Positions 24,570 to 33,754 of a DNA stretch of 64,000 nucleotides are shown here, in pieces (positions within the stretch are counted from its first letter, which is position 1; the number at the start of each line of letters is the position of its first letter). The position numbers and the translations under genes are program-made. The DNA is taken from positions 4,154,001 to 4,218,000 of the forward strand of contig NZ_CP067396.1 in assembly GCF_023617245.1 (NCBI RefSeq), in the 5' to 3' direction. Under the pieces are notes generated by a model. The model saw nothing but the letters and a program-made list of their open reading frames with translations. It did no database searches and was not told the origin of the DNA. Source of the stretch: Lysobacter enzymogenes (GTDB lineage Bacteria; Pseudomonadota; Gammaproteobacteria; Xanthomonadales; Xanthomonadaceae).

Positions 24570-25268
24570 ATGAGCGCCGACGACGTCCGCCACAGCGACG
24601 CGCGCGTGCTCGCCGCCTGGCGCGAGAACGCCGCGCCGTGGACCCGCAGCGTGCGCACGCAGGCGATCGAAAGCCGCCGCCTGGTCACCGACCGCGCCGT
24701 GGTCGAAGCCGCCACGCGCCTGCGGCCGCGCAGCGCGCTCGACCTGGGCTGCGGCGAAGGCTGGCTGACCCGCGCCCTGCTCGCCCACGGCATCGACGCC
24801 CGCGGCAGCGACGCGGTGCCCGCGCTGATCGAGGCCGCGCGTCGCGCCGATCCCGCCGCGCCGCCGCAGCGCTACGCCTGCCTGAGCTACGAAGACATCG
24901 CCGCCGGCGCGCTCGACGCGCGCTTCGACCTGATCGTGTGCAACTTCTCCCTGCTCGGCGGCGCCGCCGTCGACGCCCTGCTGGCGGCCCTGCCGGCGCA
25001 CTTGAACGAAGGCGGTCACGTCCTGATCCAGACCCTGCACCCACCCACCGCCAACGCCGACGCGCCCTACCGCGACGGCTGGCGCGACGGCAGCTGGGCC
25101 GGCTGCGAAGGCGACTTCGGCGAACCGGCGCCTTGGTACTTCCGCACCCTCGGCGGCTGGCTGGCACTACTGCAGCGCAGCGGCCTGACGCTGCGCGCCC
25201 TGGAAGAACCCGTGCATCCGCAGACCCAGCGGCCCGCGTCGCTGATCCTGCTCGCCGCCGCGCACTGA
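24570..25268 (+). CDS. Class I SAM-dependent methyltransferase
   Basis: A 232-residue protein with the SAM-binding motif ALDLGCGEGWLTRAL (about residues 52-66), an acidic motif ARGSDAVPALIE, and post-motif LIVCNFSLLGG. Later HVLIQTLHPP fits UbiE/small-molecule methyltransferases of the methyltransf_11 group. The substrate cannot be told. The start is 16 bases after the M15 peptidase stop, so both are probably co-transcribed. Confidence 0.85.
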   Translation: MSADDVRHSDARVLAAWRENAAPWTRSVRTQAIESRRLVTDRAVVEAATRLRPRSALDLGCGEGWLTRALLAHGIDARGSDAVPALIEAARRADPAAPPQRYACLSYEDIAAGALDARFDLIVCNFSLLGGAAVDALLAALPAHLNEGGHVLIQTLHPPTANADAPYRDGWRDGSWAGCEGDFGEPAPWYFRTLGGWLALLQRSGLTLRALEEPVHPQTQRPASLILLAAAH

Positions 25269-25311
25269 ACCGCCTGGACGCCGAAGCGGCCTGGCCTCTG
25301 CAACAGCCCAC

Positions 25312-25890
25312 CTCGCCATTGCGGCGAAAGCCGCCATCCAACCGAAGCGACGCAGCCCCGCCGCCGCATCCCGAAGCCGCACGTCCCTCGCGCCCTCATT
25401 CCGGCAAACCGGCAAACCGGCAAAAGCCGGAATCGACTTCGATCTCGCTGTTGCTGTTCGCCCGGACGCAACCCCGAGCAAAGCCTCCGCCGCGCAGCCC
25501 CGGAGGGCGCGCGCATGGATGCGCGCGTGCGCCATGGGGCATAGATGCCCCTTATGGCGCAGCCCCGCGCCGCTACGAGCCATAGTGGCTTTGGATCCGA
25601 AAAAACAAGGCCTTTTCCTTGGTTACTTTCTTTGTGGCTTCAGACAAAGAAAGTGACCCGGCCGCTTGCGGACGGAAGCCCTTGATGGTGGCTTGTCGTC
25701 ACTTGCCACCACGGCAAAGGCAAGAGCAACAACAAAGTCGTGTGGATTCCGGCTTCCGCCGGAACGACGGCCGTGAAGTTGCGTATCCGCCTGCAGGAGC
25801 GGCGCGAGCCGCGACCGCGGCAACGCAACTACGCCGTAACTTTCGCTACAGGCGCGATGGCGCGGTCGCGGCTCGCGCCGCTCCTACAGC
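25312..25890 (+). repeat. Composite interspersed repeat, copy B
   Basis: Same module order as copy A1: CCATTGCGGCGAAAGCCG with CAACCGAAGCGACGCAGCCCC, then CTGTTGCTGTTCGCCCGGACGCAAC, CCCCGGAGGGCGCGCGCATGG, GGGGCATAGATGCCCC, AGCCATAGTGGCT, GGTTACTTTCTTTGTGG / CAAAGAAAGTGACCC, GGCCGCTTGCGGACGG, a CGGCTTCCGCCGGAA palindrome and a class 1 pair at 25795-25889. No gene is seen in these 580 bases. Confidence 0.85.
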
Positions 25891-25957
25891 AAGCGACCGC
25901 AAGAACGCCCCGAACCGCACCCCAAACGCAAGCCACGACTACTACCAATCCCACCGC

Positions 25958-26647
25958 TCACCCCTGCGAGCGATCCACCGGCTTCGCCACCCCAGACCCG
26001 ATGTCCGCGATCCGCCACAGATACAAACTCGCATAGGTCCGATACGGCCCCCAACGCTCGCCGATCTGCGCCAGCGCCTTCGGCGCCGGCATCGCGTCGA
26101 GCTTGTCGACGAACTGCGCGCCCTTGCGGATGCCCAGATCGTCCACCGGCAAAATGTCGGGTCGGCCGAGGCGGAACATCAGCATCATCTCCACCGTCCA
26201 GCGGCCGATGCCGCGGATCGGCACCAGCGCGGCGACGATGGCGTCGTTGTCCATGTGCGCCATCGCGCGCAGGTCGGGAATCTCGCCGCGCGCCTCGCGC
26301 ACCGACAGGTCGCGCAGGGCCAGCAGCTTGTTGCCGGACACGCCGCAGGCGCGCAGGGTGGCGTCGTCGCAGCGGCCCAAGGTGTCGTGGTGCAGGCGCG
26401 CGCTGCCGATCGCCGCCTCGACCCGGCCCACGATGGTCGAAGCGGCCTTGCCGCTGAGCTGCTGGAACAAGATCGCGCGCGCCAGCGCATCGACCGGATC
26501 GAAACGCTGGCGCCAACGCGCATCGTCCGGGATCGGCCCGTTCTCGAGCCGGTCGACCTTTTTCATCCACGCGCCGAGCCGGCGGCACTTGCGGCTCAGA
26601 TGCGCGTGCGCGGCCTGCGCGTCGAACCCGCGGACCTGGCGCGGCAC
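25958..26647 (-). CDS. DNA-3-methyladenine glycosylase II-like (HhH-GPD)
   Basis: A 229-residue AlkA-type base-excision glycosylase that should remove alkylated purines. The HhH-GPD features are visible: LARAILFQQLSGKAASTIVGR (about residues 54-74), the hairpin-helix VPIRGIGRWTVEMMLMF (about 142-158) with its Trp and Thr, and the catalytic Asp in DILPVDDLGIRKG (about 164-170). GTG start, one base after the stop of the DUF423 gene, so they are co-transcribed. Shorter than E. coli AlkA (282) because the N-terminal domain is lacking. Confidence 0.9.
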   Translation of the reverse strand: MPRQVRGFDAQAAHAHLSRKCRRLGAWMKKVDRLENGPIPDDARWRQRFDPVDALARAILFQQLSGKAASTIVGRVEAAIGSARLHHDTLGRCDDATLRACGVSGNKLLALRDLSVREARGEIPDLRAMAHMDNDAIVAALVPIRGIGRWTVEMMLMFRLGRPDILPVDDLGIRKGAQFVDKLDAMPAPKALAQIGERWGPYRTYASLYLWRIADIGSGVAKPVDRSQG

Positions 26648-26648
26648 G

Positions 26649-27035
26649 TCAGCGCCGCACCGCGTCGGCGGCGTAGGCCAGCCACGCCAGGATCATCAGG
26701 CTGCCGCCGTAGGGCGCGAGCCGGGTCGATGCGCCGAAGAAGTGCGCCGCGGCCAGGCTGCCGGCGAAGCCGAGCACGCCGAGCAGCAACGCGCCCAACA
26801 CGCCGCGGGTGAAGGCGCGTCGCGCCTGCGGCGCCAGCGCCGCCAGGGCGATGCCGTGGCCGAAGGCGAACACCGCCGCGCTGTGCAAGCGCGCCTGCGC
26901 GTGCGGATCGGCGGCCGCGTGCGCGGCATAGGCCGACAGGGCCACCGCGAACGCGGCGAGGATCGCGCCGGCGGCGGCGAGCAAGCGCGCGGACAGCGGT
27001 GCGGTGGGGCGGGATTCGGGAGGGGGGGCGCTCAT
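26649..27035 (-). CDS. DUF423 membrane protein
   Basis: A 128-residue protein with four hydrophobic helices. The family pattern is clear: LLAAAGAILAAFAVALSAYAAH, then LHSAAVFAFGHGIALAALA, GVLGALLLGVLGFAGSLAA, and the terminal RLAPYGGSLMILAWLAYA. DUF423 (YgdD-like) proteins are small inner-membrane proteins of unknown role. It is directly followed by the glycosylase gene (one base). Confidence 0.9.
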   Translation of the reverse strand: MSAPPPESRPTAPLSARLLAAAGAILAAFAVALSAYAAHAAADPHAQARLHSAAVFAFGHGIALAALAPQARRAFTRGVLGALLLGVLGFAGSLAAAHFFGASTRLAPYGGSLMILAWLAYAADAVRR

Positions 27036-27204
27036 GTGGGCGAACGCTTGCGGTGGGGGTGTTCAACGATAGCAGCGTTGGTGGGGGTGGGCGTGGTGAG
27101 GGGGCGGTCTTGGCTTGTGTTGGAATGGGTTCGGCGTTCGTTGGCGTGAACCGAGGATTGCGCTTCTGCTTGCCGGCGCAGCGTGGAGCGAGGGAGCTCT
27201 CAGA

Positions 27205-27484
27205 CCGTCATTGCGGCGAAAGCCAGAATCCAACCGAAGCGACGCAGCCCCGCCGCCGCTTCTTGAAGCAACGAACCTCCCAAACCGTCATTCCGGCGGA
27301 AGCCGGGATCCAACCGAAGCGACGCAGCCCCGCCGTCGTTCTTTGAAGCAACGAACCTCCCAGACCGTCATTCCGGCGAAAGCCGGAATCCAACCGAAGC
27401 GACGCAGCCCCGCCGCCGCTTCTTGAAGCAACGAACCTCCCAGACCGTCATTCCGGCGAACGCCGGGATCCACACGACTTTGCT
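27205..27484. repeat. 80-bp tandem repeat, three and a half copies
   Basis: CCGTCATTCCGGCGAAAGCCGG, CAACCGAAGCGACGCAGCCCC and TTGAAGCAACGAACCTCCC recur in that order; GTCATT starts at 27207, 27287, 27367 and 27447, an exact 80-base period. The last unit runs into composite repeat C. Copy B at 25317 has a single diverged unit. Confidence 0.95.
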
Positions 27485-27756
27485 GCTGCTCTTGCCTTTG
27501 CCGTGGTGGCAATTGACGACAAGCCACCATCAAGAGCTTCCGTCCGCAAGCGGCCGGGTCACTTTCTTTGTCTTAAGCCACAAAGAAAGTAACCAAAGAA
27601 AAGGCCTTGTTTTTTCGGATCAAGAGCCACTATGGCTCGAAAGGGGCGCGGGGCCGCGCCATAAGGGACATCCATGTCCCATGGCGCGCGTGCGCATCCA
27701 TGCGCACGCCCTTCGGGGCTGCGGAACGGCTGCATCGCGCTCGGGGGCGGGCACGA
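27470..27756 (-). repeat. Composite interspersed repeat, copy C
   Basis: Reverse orientation of the shared module order: GACGACAAGCCACCATCAAG, CGTCCGCAAGCGGCC, GTCACTTTCTTTGTCTTAAG / CACAAAGAAAGTAACC, AAAGGCCTTG, GATCAAGAGCCACTATGG, CGCGGGGCCGCGCC, GGGACATCCATGTCCC and CATGCGCACGCCCTTCGGGGC. Shorter than A and D. Readings across it are not genes. Confidence 0.85.
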
Positions 27757-27854
27757 GCAACGGCAACCGCAATGGCTGTTGCGCTCGTCGAGTTGGCCGA
27801 AGCCCCGATTGCTGGCGCGGCTCGCGCGGCGGGTGCGTTGCTGGATGCCCGCGC

Positions 27855-27896
27855 AAACAAAAACGCGCCGCGGAAAGCCGCGGCGCGTTTTTGTTG
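27855..27896 (-). terminator. Terminator of the SRPBCC gene
   Basis: ACAAAAACGCGCCGCGG-AAA-GCCGCGGCGCGTTTTTGT. A long perfect stem with T-runs on both strands, 35 bases past the gene end. Confidence 0.92.
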
Positions 27897-27929
27897 TCGC
27901 AACCGGCCCGCGCGAGGCGGGCGGTGGGG

Positions 27930-29015
27930 TTACTTGACCGGCCAGTAAACGTCGAACTGGCCCAGGGCCGGGTCGAAGCTCTGGTCGATGCCGGCCTTCC
28001 AGCTCTCGTACGGACGGTCGGTGGTCGAGTAGCCGCGGGTCATCGCCCAGGCGCGCACGGCGTCGCGCACCGGCGGCAGCGCGGCGAAGTTGTGGCCGCC
28101 GCTGGTCGCGACGACGACCTTCGAGGCCGGCAGCAGCGAAGCCTTGACCGGGCCTTCGACCTTGACTTCCAGCGCGGTGGCGTCGCCGGTGGCGGTGTCG
28201 CCCTTCTTGCGCACGACCTGCACGGTGTCGAAGTCGTAGGTCTCGGTGCCGAACTCGTTGGTCACGATGCGCACCGGACCGACCGCTTCCAGGCCGTTGG
28301 CGGCGATGACCTTGTTGATCCACTCCATGTTGGCGTGGATCTGGCCCTTGATCTTGTCGTTGTTGCGCTCGACCGCGGCGTTGACGCTGAGGATGTTCTC
28401 GGCCGGACGCTCGGCCACCTTCGGCGCGTTGTTCGGGTCGGTTTCCGACAGCTTGGCGTAGTCGTAGTTCGGCACGGTCGCCAGCAGGTTGCTCAGGCGC
28501 GACAGACCCATCTTGATGTCTTCGCCGACGCTGCTGCTGACGTACAGGCCGGAGTAGCGGCCGAGCAGGTTGAAGCCGTAGTCGACGTCGTAGGTCTGGG
28601 TGATCTCGACGTTGCGGTTGTTGCGGCCGGTCGGCTTGAGGGTGAACTCGCTGCGCTTGTTCTCGCCGCGCTCGGGGTTGGTGATCTTGTAGCCGACCAG
28701 CTTGCCCGGTTCGCTCTTGACGATTTCCCAGCTGCCCTGGCCCAGGCCGCGTTCCTTGGAGGAGTATTCCAGGCGGGCGCCCACGCCCTCTTCCTTGCCG
28801 ACCAGCTTGATCTCCATATTCGGATCGCGCAGCGCCAGCGGGTTCCATTCCTTGAAGCGACGCAGGCTGTTCAAGGTGTCGAAGACGATGGTCAGCTTGC
28901 GGTTGGTCTCCACCGAATGCGACAGGTGGCGGCTCGACGGCAGAACGATGCCGACGACCAGGAACAGCACGGCGACGATCGCCAGGGAAATCAGAATCTC
29001 GATCAGACGGGTCAT
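27930..29015 (-). CDS. SRPBCC (polyketide cyclase/START-like) membrane-anchored protein
   Basis: A 361-residue protein. An N-terminal transmembrane helix (ILISLAIVAVLFLVVGIVL, residues about 7-25) is followed by an SRPBCC ligand-binding domain (SVETNRKLTIVFDTLNSLRR, WNPLALRDPNME, GVGARLEYSS). The C-terminal third resembles a GyrI-like effector-binding domain (EAVGPVRIVTNEFG and PYESWKAGIDQ near the end). The chain therefore looks like a periplasm- or cytosol-facing small-molecule binder at the membrane. Start by ATG just after a TGA of a short upstream frame. No operon partner is certain. Confidence 0.85.
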   Translation of the reverse strand: MTRLIEILISLAIVAVLFLVVGIVLPSSRHLSHSVETNRKLTIVFDTLNSLRRFKEWNPLALRDPNMEIKLVGKEEGVGARLEYSSKERGLGQGSWEIVKSEPGKLVGYKITNPERGENKRSEFTLKPTGRNNRNVEITQTYDVDYGFNLLGRYSGLYVSSSVGEDIKMGLSRLSNLLATVPNYDYAKLSETDPNNAPKVAERPAENILSVNAAVERNNDKIKGQIHANMEWINKVIAANGLEAVGPVRIVTNEFGTETYDFDTVQVVRKKGDTATGDATALEVKVEGPVKASLLPASKVVVATSGGHNFAALPPVRDAVRAWAMTRGYSTTDRPYESWKAGIDQSFDPALGQFDVYWPVK

Positions 29016-29506
29016 TCAGGGTTCTCCAGGGCCGGGCCCAGGTGCGGGCCAGGGGCGCAGACCCGCAATCGTAGCAAGATAAATCCCGGCAAGGGCAGCC
29101 GTCACAAGCAAGAAAGCCCATCGGGTCGCGCCGCGGCCCGCCCGGGCCGCGAAAAGCGCGCAACTGGCCGGCTTTGTGCCGTCTGGGCGCTGCATTCGCA
29201 CCGGTATGCAGGCCTGTCGCCGGGGCGCGAAAGGCGCGTAAGCGCAAATCCGGTCAAGTCGGATCGGCGCCTCGCGGGCTTGTGCGCGCCTGCGTGCGCG
29301 GCGCGGCAACGCGCGCGGGCATCGGATCTACGACGAAAGTAGCGCGCCGGAACGAAAGCGGCGGGCCCGAAGGCCCTGCCGCGGCGAAGACTGGGGCGCT
29401 CGCGGACCGCGACTCCGCCCCGCCGGCCGGCGTCCGCCGCCAACGGCAGGGGGCCGCCCTGCCCGCCGGGCGCGCGGGCGAGGCGCCCGACGCGCGCCGC
29501 CGGCGC

Positions 29507-30160
29507 TCAGACCAACTGCAGCTCGAACGCCTTGAGCACCGCGCGGGTGCGGTCGCGCACGCCGAGCTTGGACAGGATGTTCGAGACGTGGTTCTTGATC
29601 GTCCCCTCCGCCACCCCGAGCGAGTTGGCGATCTCCTTGTTGGAGAAGCCGCCGGCCATCAGCCGCAGGATCTCGGTCTCGCGCTCGGTCAGCGGGTCGG
29701 GCCGGTCCAGGCTGACGAAGTCGTTGCGCATGTGCTCCAGGCCCGACAGCAGGCGCTGGGTCATCGCCGGCTGCACCAGCGAGCCGCCCTCGGCCACGGC
29801 CTGGATGGCGCCGACCAGTTGCTCCAGCGACACGTCCTTGAGCAGATAGCCCTTGGCCCCGGCCTTGAGCCCGGCCAGCACCAGTTGGTCGTCGTCGAAG
29901 GTGGTCAGGATGATCGTCGGCGGCAGGTAGCCGCTGCGGGCCAGCGCCTGCAGCGCCTCCAGGCCGGACATCACCGGCATGCGCATGTCCATCAGGACCA
30001 CGTCGGGGCGCAGGTTCGGGATCATCTCGACCGCCTGGCGGCCGTCGCCGGCCTCGGCCACGACTTCGATGCCCTCGGCCAGGGCGAGCAGCGAGCGCAC
30101 GCCCTGCCGGACCAGGGTCTGGTCGTCGACGAGCAATACGCGGATGGGGCTGGGGATCAT
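29507..30160 (-). CDS. LuxR/NarL-type response regulator
   Basis: A 217-residue two-component regulator. The receiver domain has the acidic pair VLLVDD (residues 12-13), the phospho-acceptor Asp58 in VVLMDMRMP and the Lys in AKGYLLKD. The C-terminal LuxR-type helix-turn-helix reads LTERETEILRLMAGGFSNKEIA and GTIKNHVSNILSKLGVRDRT. The ATG overlaps the stop of the sensor kinase gene (ATGA), so the pair is translated together. Target genes are unknown; no ABC transporter, often a partner of DesK-type systems, is next to it. Confidence 0.95.
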   Translation of the reverse strand: MIPSPIRVLLVDDQTLVRQGVRSLLALAEGIEVVAEAGDGRQAVEMIPNLRPDVVLMDMRMPVMSGLEALQALARSGYLPPTIILTTFDDDQLVLAGLKAGAKGYLLKDVSLEQLVGAIQAVAEGGSLVQPAMTQRLLSGLEHMRNDFVSLDRPDPLTERETEILRLMAGGFSNKEIANSLGVAEGTIKNHVSNILSKLGVRDRTRAVLKAFELQLV

Positions 30161-31359
30161 GTCAGGGCTCCTTCGCGGCCCATGGCGGCCGCGGTGGCGG
30201 GCAGGGTCAGGCGCAGGCTGAAGCCGGCCTCGGCCCGGGTTTCGATTCGCAGTTGGCCGCCGTGCTGGACCAGCCGCTCGCGCATGCCGCGCAGGCCGTT
30301 GCCGGCGATCAGGTGGTCGGCGCCGCGGCCGTCGTCGCGCGCGCTCATGACGATGTGGCCGTCGTTGCGGCGCACGTCGATCCACAGGTGCTGGGCGCCG
30401 GCGTGGCGCACCGCGTTGGTGATGATCTCCTGGGCGCAGCGCAGCAGCACGTGGGCGCGCTCGGGGTCGTCCAGGGTCAGCGGGGTCTCGATGTCCATGC
30501 GGATGTCCAGGGCGGGCACGTTCTCGGCGAGCGGGCGCAGCGCCAGCGACAGGTCGATGGCGCCGTTCTCGCGCAGCTGGCTGACCGCCTCGCGCACGTC
30601 GGTGAGCAGCAGCCGGGCCAGAGTATGCGCCTGCTGCACGTGTTCCTTGACCCGCCCTTCCGACAGGTGCCCGGCCACTTCCAGATTCAGGCTCAGCGCG
30701 GTGAGGTGGTGGCCGAGCAGGTCGTGCAGCTCGCGCGAGATGCGGGTGCGCTCGTTGATGCGCGCGCTCTCGGCCAACAACGCACGGGTCGCGCGCAGTT
30801 CGGCGTTGAGCCGGCGCTGGTCCTCGCGCGCCTGCGCCTGCTGCATCGCCACCAGCGAGCTGACGAAGACCAGGCTGGAGAAGCCGGCGTAGGCCACCGA
30901 CTGCACGATCGCCACCAGCAACGGCTGGCCGATGGCGATGACGAACACCGGGATGATCGACAGGTTGCTCAGCACCAACCACGCCACCCCGACCCGCAGC
31001 GGCAGCAGCCACGGCAGCAGCCCGGCCACGACCATCAGCAGGATGCTGCCGATGCCGCTGTTGGAGAAATAGCCCACGCCGATCGCGCAGGCGGTCAGGA
31101 CCAGCAGCAGGGCGTGGTCGGCCGGCCCGGGCCGGCGTTGGCCGAGGCCGCGGCTGGCCCACCAGTACACCGCGCCGAAGGCCAGGTGGATCGCCACCCA
31201 GCGCAGGATCAGCAGGAAGAAGGTGTGCTCGCTGCCGCCGGGCAGCGAGGTCGCCGCCTCCGGCTCGAGCCACATGATCACCAGCCAGCAGCCGGCCACG
31301 CCCCAGGTGAACAGCCCGGCGAAGCGCATGAGTTGGGTGGGGGTGAGGCGGGCCAGCAT
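30157..31359 (-). CDS. Sensor histidine kinase, HisKA_3 (NarX/DesK) type
   Basis: A 400-residue kinase. About five or six hydrophobic helices fill residues 13-175 (for example LFTWGVAGCWLVIMW and LVLSNLSIIPVFVIAIG). The dimerisation box with the phospho-His212, RISRELHDLLGHHLTALSLNL, follows, then an ATPase domain with CAQEIITNAVRHAGAQ (N box), SARDDGRG and GNGLRGMRERL (G boxes). The signal is probably sensed in or at the membrane because there is no large outer loop. It forms an operon with its response regulator through an ATGA overlap. Confidence 0.93.
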   Translation of the reverse strand: MLARLTPTQLMRFAGLFTWGVAGCWLVIMWLEPEAATSLPGGSEHTFFLLILRWVAIHLAFGAVYWWASRGLGQRRPGPADHALLLVLTACAIGVGYFSNSGIGSILLMVVAGLLPWLLPLRVGVAWLVLSNLSIIPVFVIAIGQPLLVAIVQSVAYAGFSSLVFVSSLVAMQQAQAREDQRRLNAELRATRALLAESARINERTRISRELHDLLGHHLTALSLNLEVAGHLSEGRVKEHVQQAHTLARLLLTDVREAVSQLRENGAIDLSLALRPLAENVPALDIRMDIETPLTLDDPERAHVLLRCAQEIITNAVRHAGAQHLWIDVRRNDGHIVMSARDDGRGADHLIAGNGLRGMRERLVQHGGQLRIETRAEAGFSLRLTLPATAAAMGREGALT

Positions 31360-31503
31360 GAACGCATGCTAACGGTACCGGCACCCGGGCGGAGCCGTCC
31401 GAAAGTCATGGCCCCGGGCGTTCGCCCCGCGGCCGCCCCCCGTGCGATAATCGAGGGCGCCGGCACGGATTTCGCGCCGGCTTGCAACTATCTGGAGCCT
31501 GGA

Positions 31504-32118
31504 ATGTCGATCGTCGTCCGCGACGTGCGCGAGCACGAGCTGGATTCCGTCCTTGCCCTCAACAACGCCGCCGGGCCTGCGATCCTGCCGCTGGATGCGG
31601 CGCGTCTGCGTCACTTCTTCGACACCGCCGAATATTTCCGCGTCGCCGAACGCGACGGCACCCTGGCCGGTTTCCTGATCGGCATGGGTTCCGGCGCCGG
31701 CCACGACAGCAGCAATTTCCGCTGGTTCCACGAGCGCTATCCGGACTTCTTCTATATCGACCGCATCGTCGTCGCCAGCCGCCGCCGCGGCGGCGGCGTC
31801 GGCCGCGCCTTCTACGCCGACGCCCAGAGCTACGCCGAGCTGCGCTATCCGCAGCTGGCCTGCGAGGTGTTCCTGGAAGGCGGCAACGACCCGGCCCTGC
31901 TGTTCCACGGCAGCTTCGGCTTCCGCGAAGTCGGCCAGCACGTGATGGAAGAGGCCGGCGTGCGCGCGGCGATGCTGATGAAGCCGCTGTGCAGTTTCGA
32001 ATGGGTGCGCCAGACCTACGGCGACGCCCTGCCCGACGCCGGCTGGCTGACCCGTCCGCGGGTGCCGGTGGCGCCGCTCCAGGCCGACGCGCCGCGCCCC
32101 ACCGGGACCTGCCCGTGA
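31504..32118 (+). CDS. GNAT family N-acetyltransferase
   Basis: A 204-residue acetyltransferase. The CoA-binding motif is IDRIVVASRRRGGGVGRAFYADA (residues about 89-111, RxxGxG/A present); EVFLEGGNDPALLFHGSFGFREVG gives the conserved C-terminal half. It ends in a Pro-rich tail. The stop overlaps the GTG start of minC, so it is the first gene of the minCDE operon here. This position is uncommon enough to note, but no link to division is shown. A promoter is likely in the 143 bases before it. Confidence 0.88.
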   Translation: MSIVVRDVREHELDSVLALNNAAGPAILPLDAARLRHFFDTAEYFRVAERDGTLAGFLIGMGSGAGHDSSNFRWFHERYPDFFYIDRIVVASRRRGGGVGRAFYADAQSYAELRYPQLACEVFLEGGNDPALLFHGSFGFREVGQHVMEEAGVRAAMLMKPLCSFEWVRQTYGDALPDAGWLTRPRVPVAPLQADAPRPTGTCP

Positions 32119-32915
32119 GCGTGGCCGTGGATTACGAACAGGCCGGCGAACTCAAGATCGGCCAGGTCGGCATCGCCAACCTGCGCGTCCGCTCTCTCGA
32201 CGTACCGCGTCTGGTCGAAGAAATGCGCAGCCGCGTGCAGCGCGCGCCGAACATGTTCGGCCGCGCCGCGGTGGTGATCGACTTCGGCGGCCTCAGCCAC
32301 GCGCCCGACATCGCTTCCGCCCAGGCCCTGCTCGACGGGCTGCGCGCGGCCGGCGTGCTGCCGGTGGCGCTGGCCTACGGCACCAGCGAGATCGAGAAGC
32401 TGTCGCAGGCGCTGGGGTTGCCGTTGCTGGCGAAGTTCCGCGCCTCGTACGAGCGCGCCGACGGCGTCGCCGTCGCCGAAGCCGCCGCGCCGCCGCGACG
32501 CGAAGCGCCGGCGCCCGCGCCAGCCGCCGAACCGGCCCGCGCGCCGCGGCCTCCGGCCGGCGCGCCGCCCGTCGCGCAGGCTTCATCGGTAGGAATGATC
32601 CAATCCGCGCCGGTGCGCTCGGGCCAGCAGATCTACGCCGACAACCGCGACCTGACCGTGCTGACCACGGTCGGCGCCGGCGCCGAGGTCATCGCCGACG
32701 GCTCGGTCCACATCTACGGCCCATTGCGCGGCCGCGCCCTCGCCGGCGCGCAGGGCAACGCCAAGGCGCGCATCTTCTGCCGCGAGTTCCATGCCGAACT
32801 CGTCGCCATCGCCGGCCGCTACAAAGTGCTCGAAGACATCCCCAAGGAGCTGCGCGGCAAGCCCGTGCAGGTCTGGCTGGAAGACGAACAAATCAAGATT
32901 GCGGCGCTGGATTGA
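32115..32915 (+). CDS. minC: Septum site-determining protein MinC
   Basis: A 266-residue cell-division inhibitor that blocks FtsZ assembly away from midcell. The N-terminal domain (residues 1-115, for example AAVVIDFGGLSHAPDI) is joined by an Ala/Pro linker to the C-terminal beta-helix domain: RSGQQIYADNRDLTVLTTVG, GAEVIADGSVHIYGPLRGRA and ARIFCREFHAELVAIAG, all hallmarks. The linker is longer and more Pro-rich than in E. coli MinC (231 residues). GTG start overlapping the GNAT gene stop. Confidence 0.95.
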   Translation: MSVAVDYEQAGELKIGQVGIANLRVRSLDVPRLVEEMRSRVQRAPNMFGRAAVVIDFGGLSHAPDIASAQALLDGLRAAGVLPVALAYGTSEIEKLSQALGLPLLAKFRASYERADGVAVAEAAAPPRREAPAPAPAAEPARAPRPPAGAPPVAQASSVGMIQSAPVRSGQQIYADNRDLTVLTTVGAGAEVIADGSVHIYGPLRGRALAGAQGNAKARIFCREFHAELVAIAGRYKVLEDIPKELRGKPVQVWLEDEQIKIAALD

Positions 32916-32940
32916 CGCCGCACGAACGGAGGAACGAATT

Positions 32941-33750
32941 TTGACCGAGATCATTGTTGTCACTTCGGGCAAGGGCGGCGTCGGCAAGACCACGACCAGC
33001 GCCAGCCTGTCCTGCGGCCTCGCCCGACGCGGCCACAAAGTCGCGGTCATCGACTTCGACGTCGGCCTGCGCAACCTCGACCTGATCATGGGCTGCGAGC
33101 GCCGCGTGGTGTACGACTTCGTCAACGTCGTCAACGGCGAGGCCTCGCTGAAGCAGGCGCTGATCAAGGACAAGCGCTTCGAGAACCTGTTCATCCTGGC
33201 CGCGTCGCAGACCCGCGACAAGGACGCGCTGACCAAGGAAGGCGTGCAGAAGGTGCTCGAGGACCTCACCGCCGAAGGCTTCGACTACATCGTCTGCGAT
33301 TCGCCGGCCGGCATCGAGAAGGGCGCGTTCCTGGCCATGTACTTCGCCGACCAGGCGGTGGTCGTGGTGAACCCGGAAGTGTCCTCGGTGCGCGACTCCG
33401 ACCGCATCCTCGGCCTGCTCTCGTCCAAGACCCGCCGCGCCGAGAACGGCGAGCGGGTCAAGGAACACCTGCTGCTGACCCGCTACAGCCCCAAGCGGGT
33501 GGAAACCGGCGAGATGCTCAGCATCGGCGACGTCGAGGAAATCCTCGGCCTCAAGACCGTCGGCGTGATCCCGGAGTCCGGCGACGTGCTCAACGCGTCC
33601 AACAAGGGCGAGCCGGTGATCCTGGAAACCGAATCCGACGCCGCCCAGGCCTACGACGACGCCGTCGCCCGCCTGCTCGGCGACACCCGTCCGATGCGCT
33701 TCACCCAAGTGGAAAAGAAGGGCTTCTTCAGCAAGATTTTCGGAGGCTGA
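32941..33750 (+). CDS. minD: Septum site-determining ATPase MinD
   Basis: A 269-residue ParA-type ATPase that recruits MinC to the membrane. The deviant Walker A GKGGVGKTT (Lys11 and Lys16), DFDVGLRNLDLIMGCERRVV and DSPAGIEKGA are textbook, and the C-terminal FFSKIFGG is the membrane-targeting helix. The start is a TTG, supported by GGAGG ten bases before; no ATG is near. Operon with minC (25-base gap) and minE (4-base gap). Confidence 0.97.
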   Translation: MTEIIVVTSGKGGVGKTTTSASLSCGLARRGHKVAVIDFDVGLRNLDLIMGCERRVVYDFVNVVNGEASLKQALIKDKRFENLFILAASQTRDKDALTKEGVQKVLEDLTAEGFDYIVCDSPAGIEKGAFLAMYFADQAVVVVNPEVSSVRDSDRILGLLSSKTRRAENGERVKEHLLLTRYSPKRVETGEMLSIGDVEEILGLKTVGVIPESGDVLNASNKGEPVILETESDAAQAYDDAVARLLGDTRPMRFTQVEKKGFFSKIFGG

Positions 33751-33754
33751 GCTC

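Noticed and set aside
27205..27484. CRISPR-like look of the 80-bp array
   Set aside because: The units are repeats throughout with no unique spacers, and no cas genes are nearby.
29016..29309. Possible small gene on the minus strand directly before the SRPBCC gene
   Set aside because: Its stop abuts the next ATG and one hydrophobic segment (WAFLLVTAALAGIYLATIAGL) is present, but the first 50 residues are Arg-rich and unlike a protein, and no ribosome site is clear. A shorter 59-residue form from 29195 cannot be excluded.
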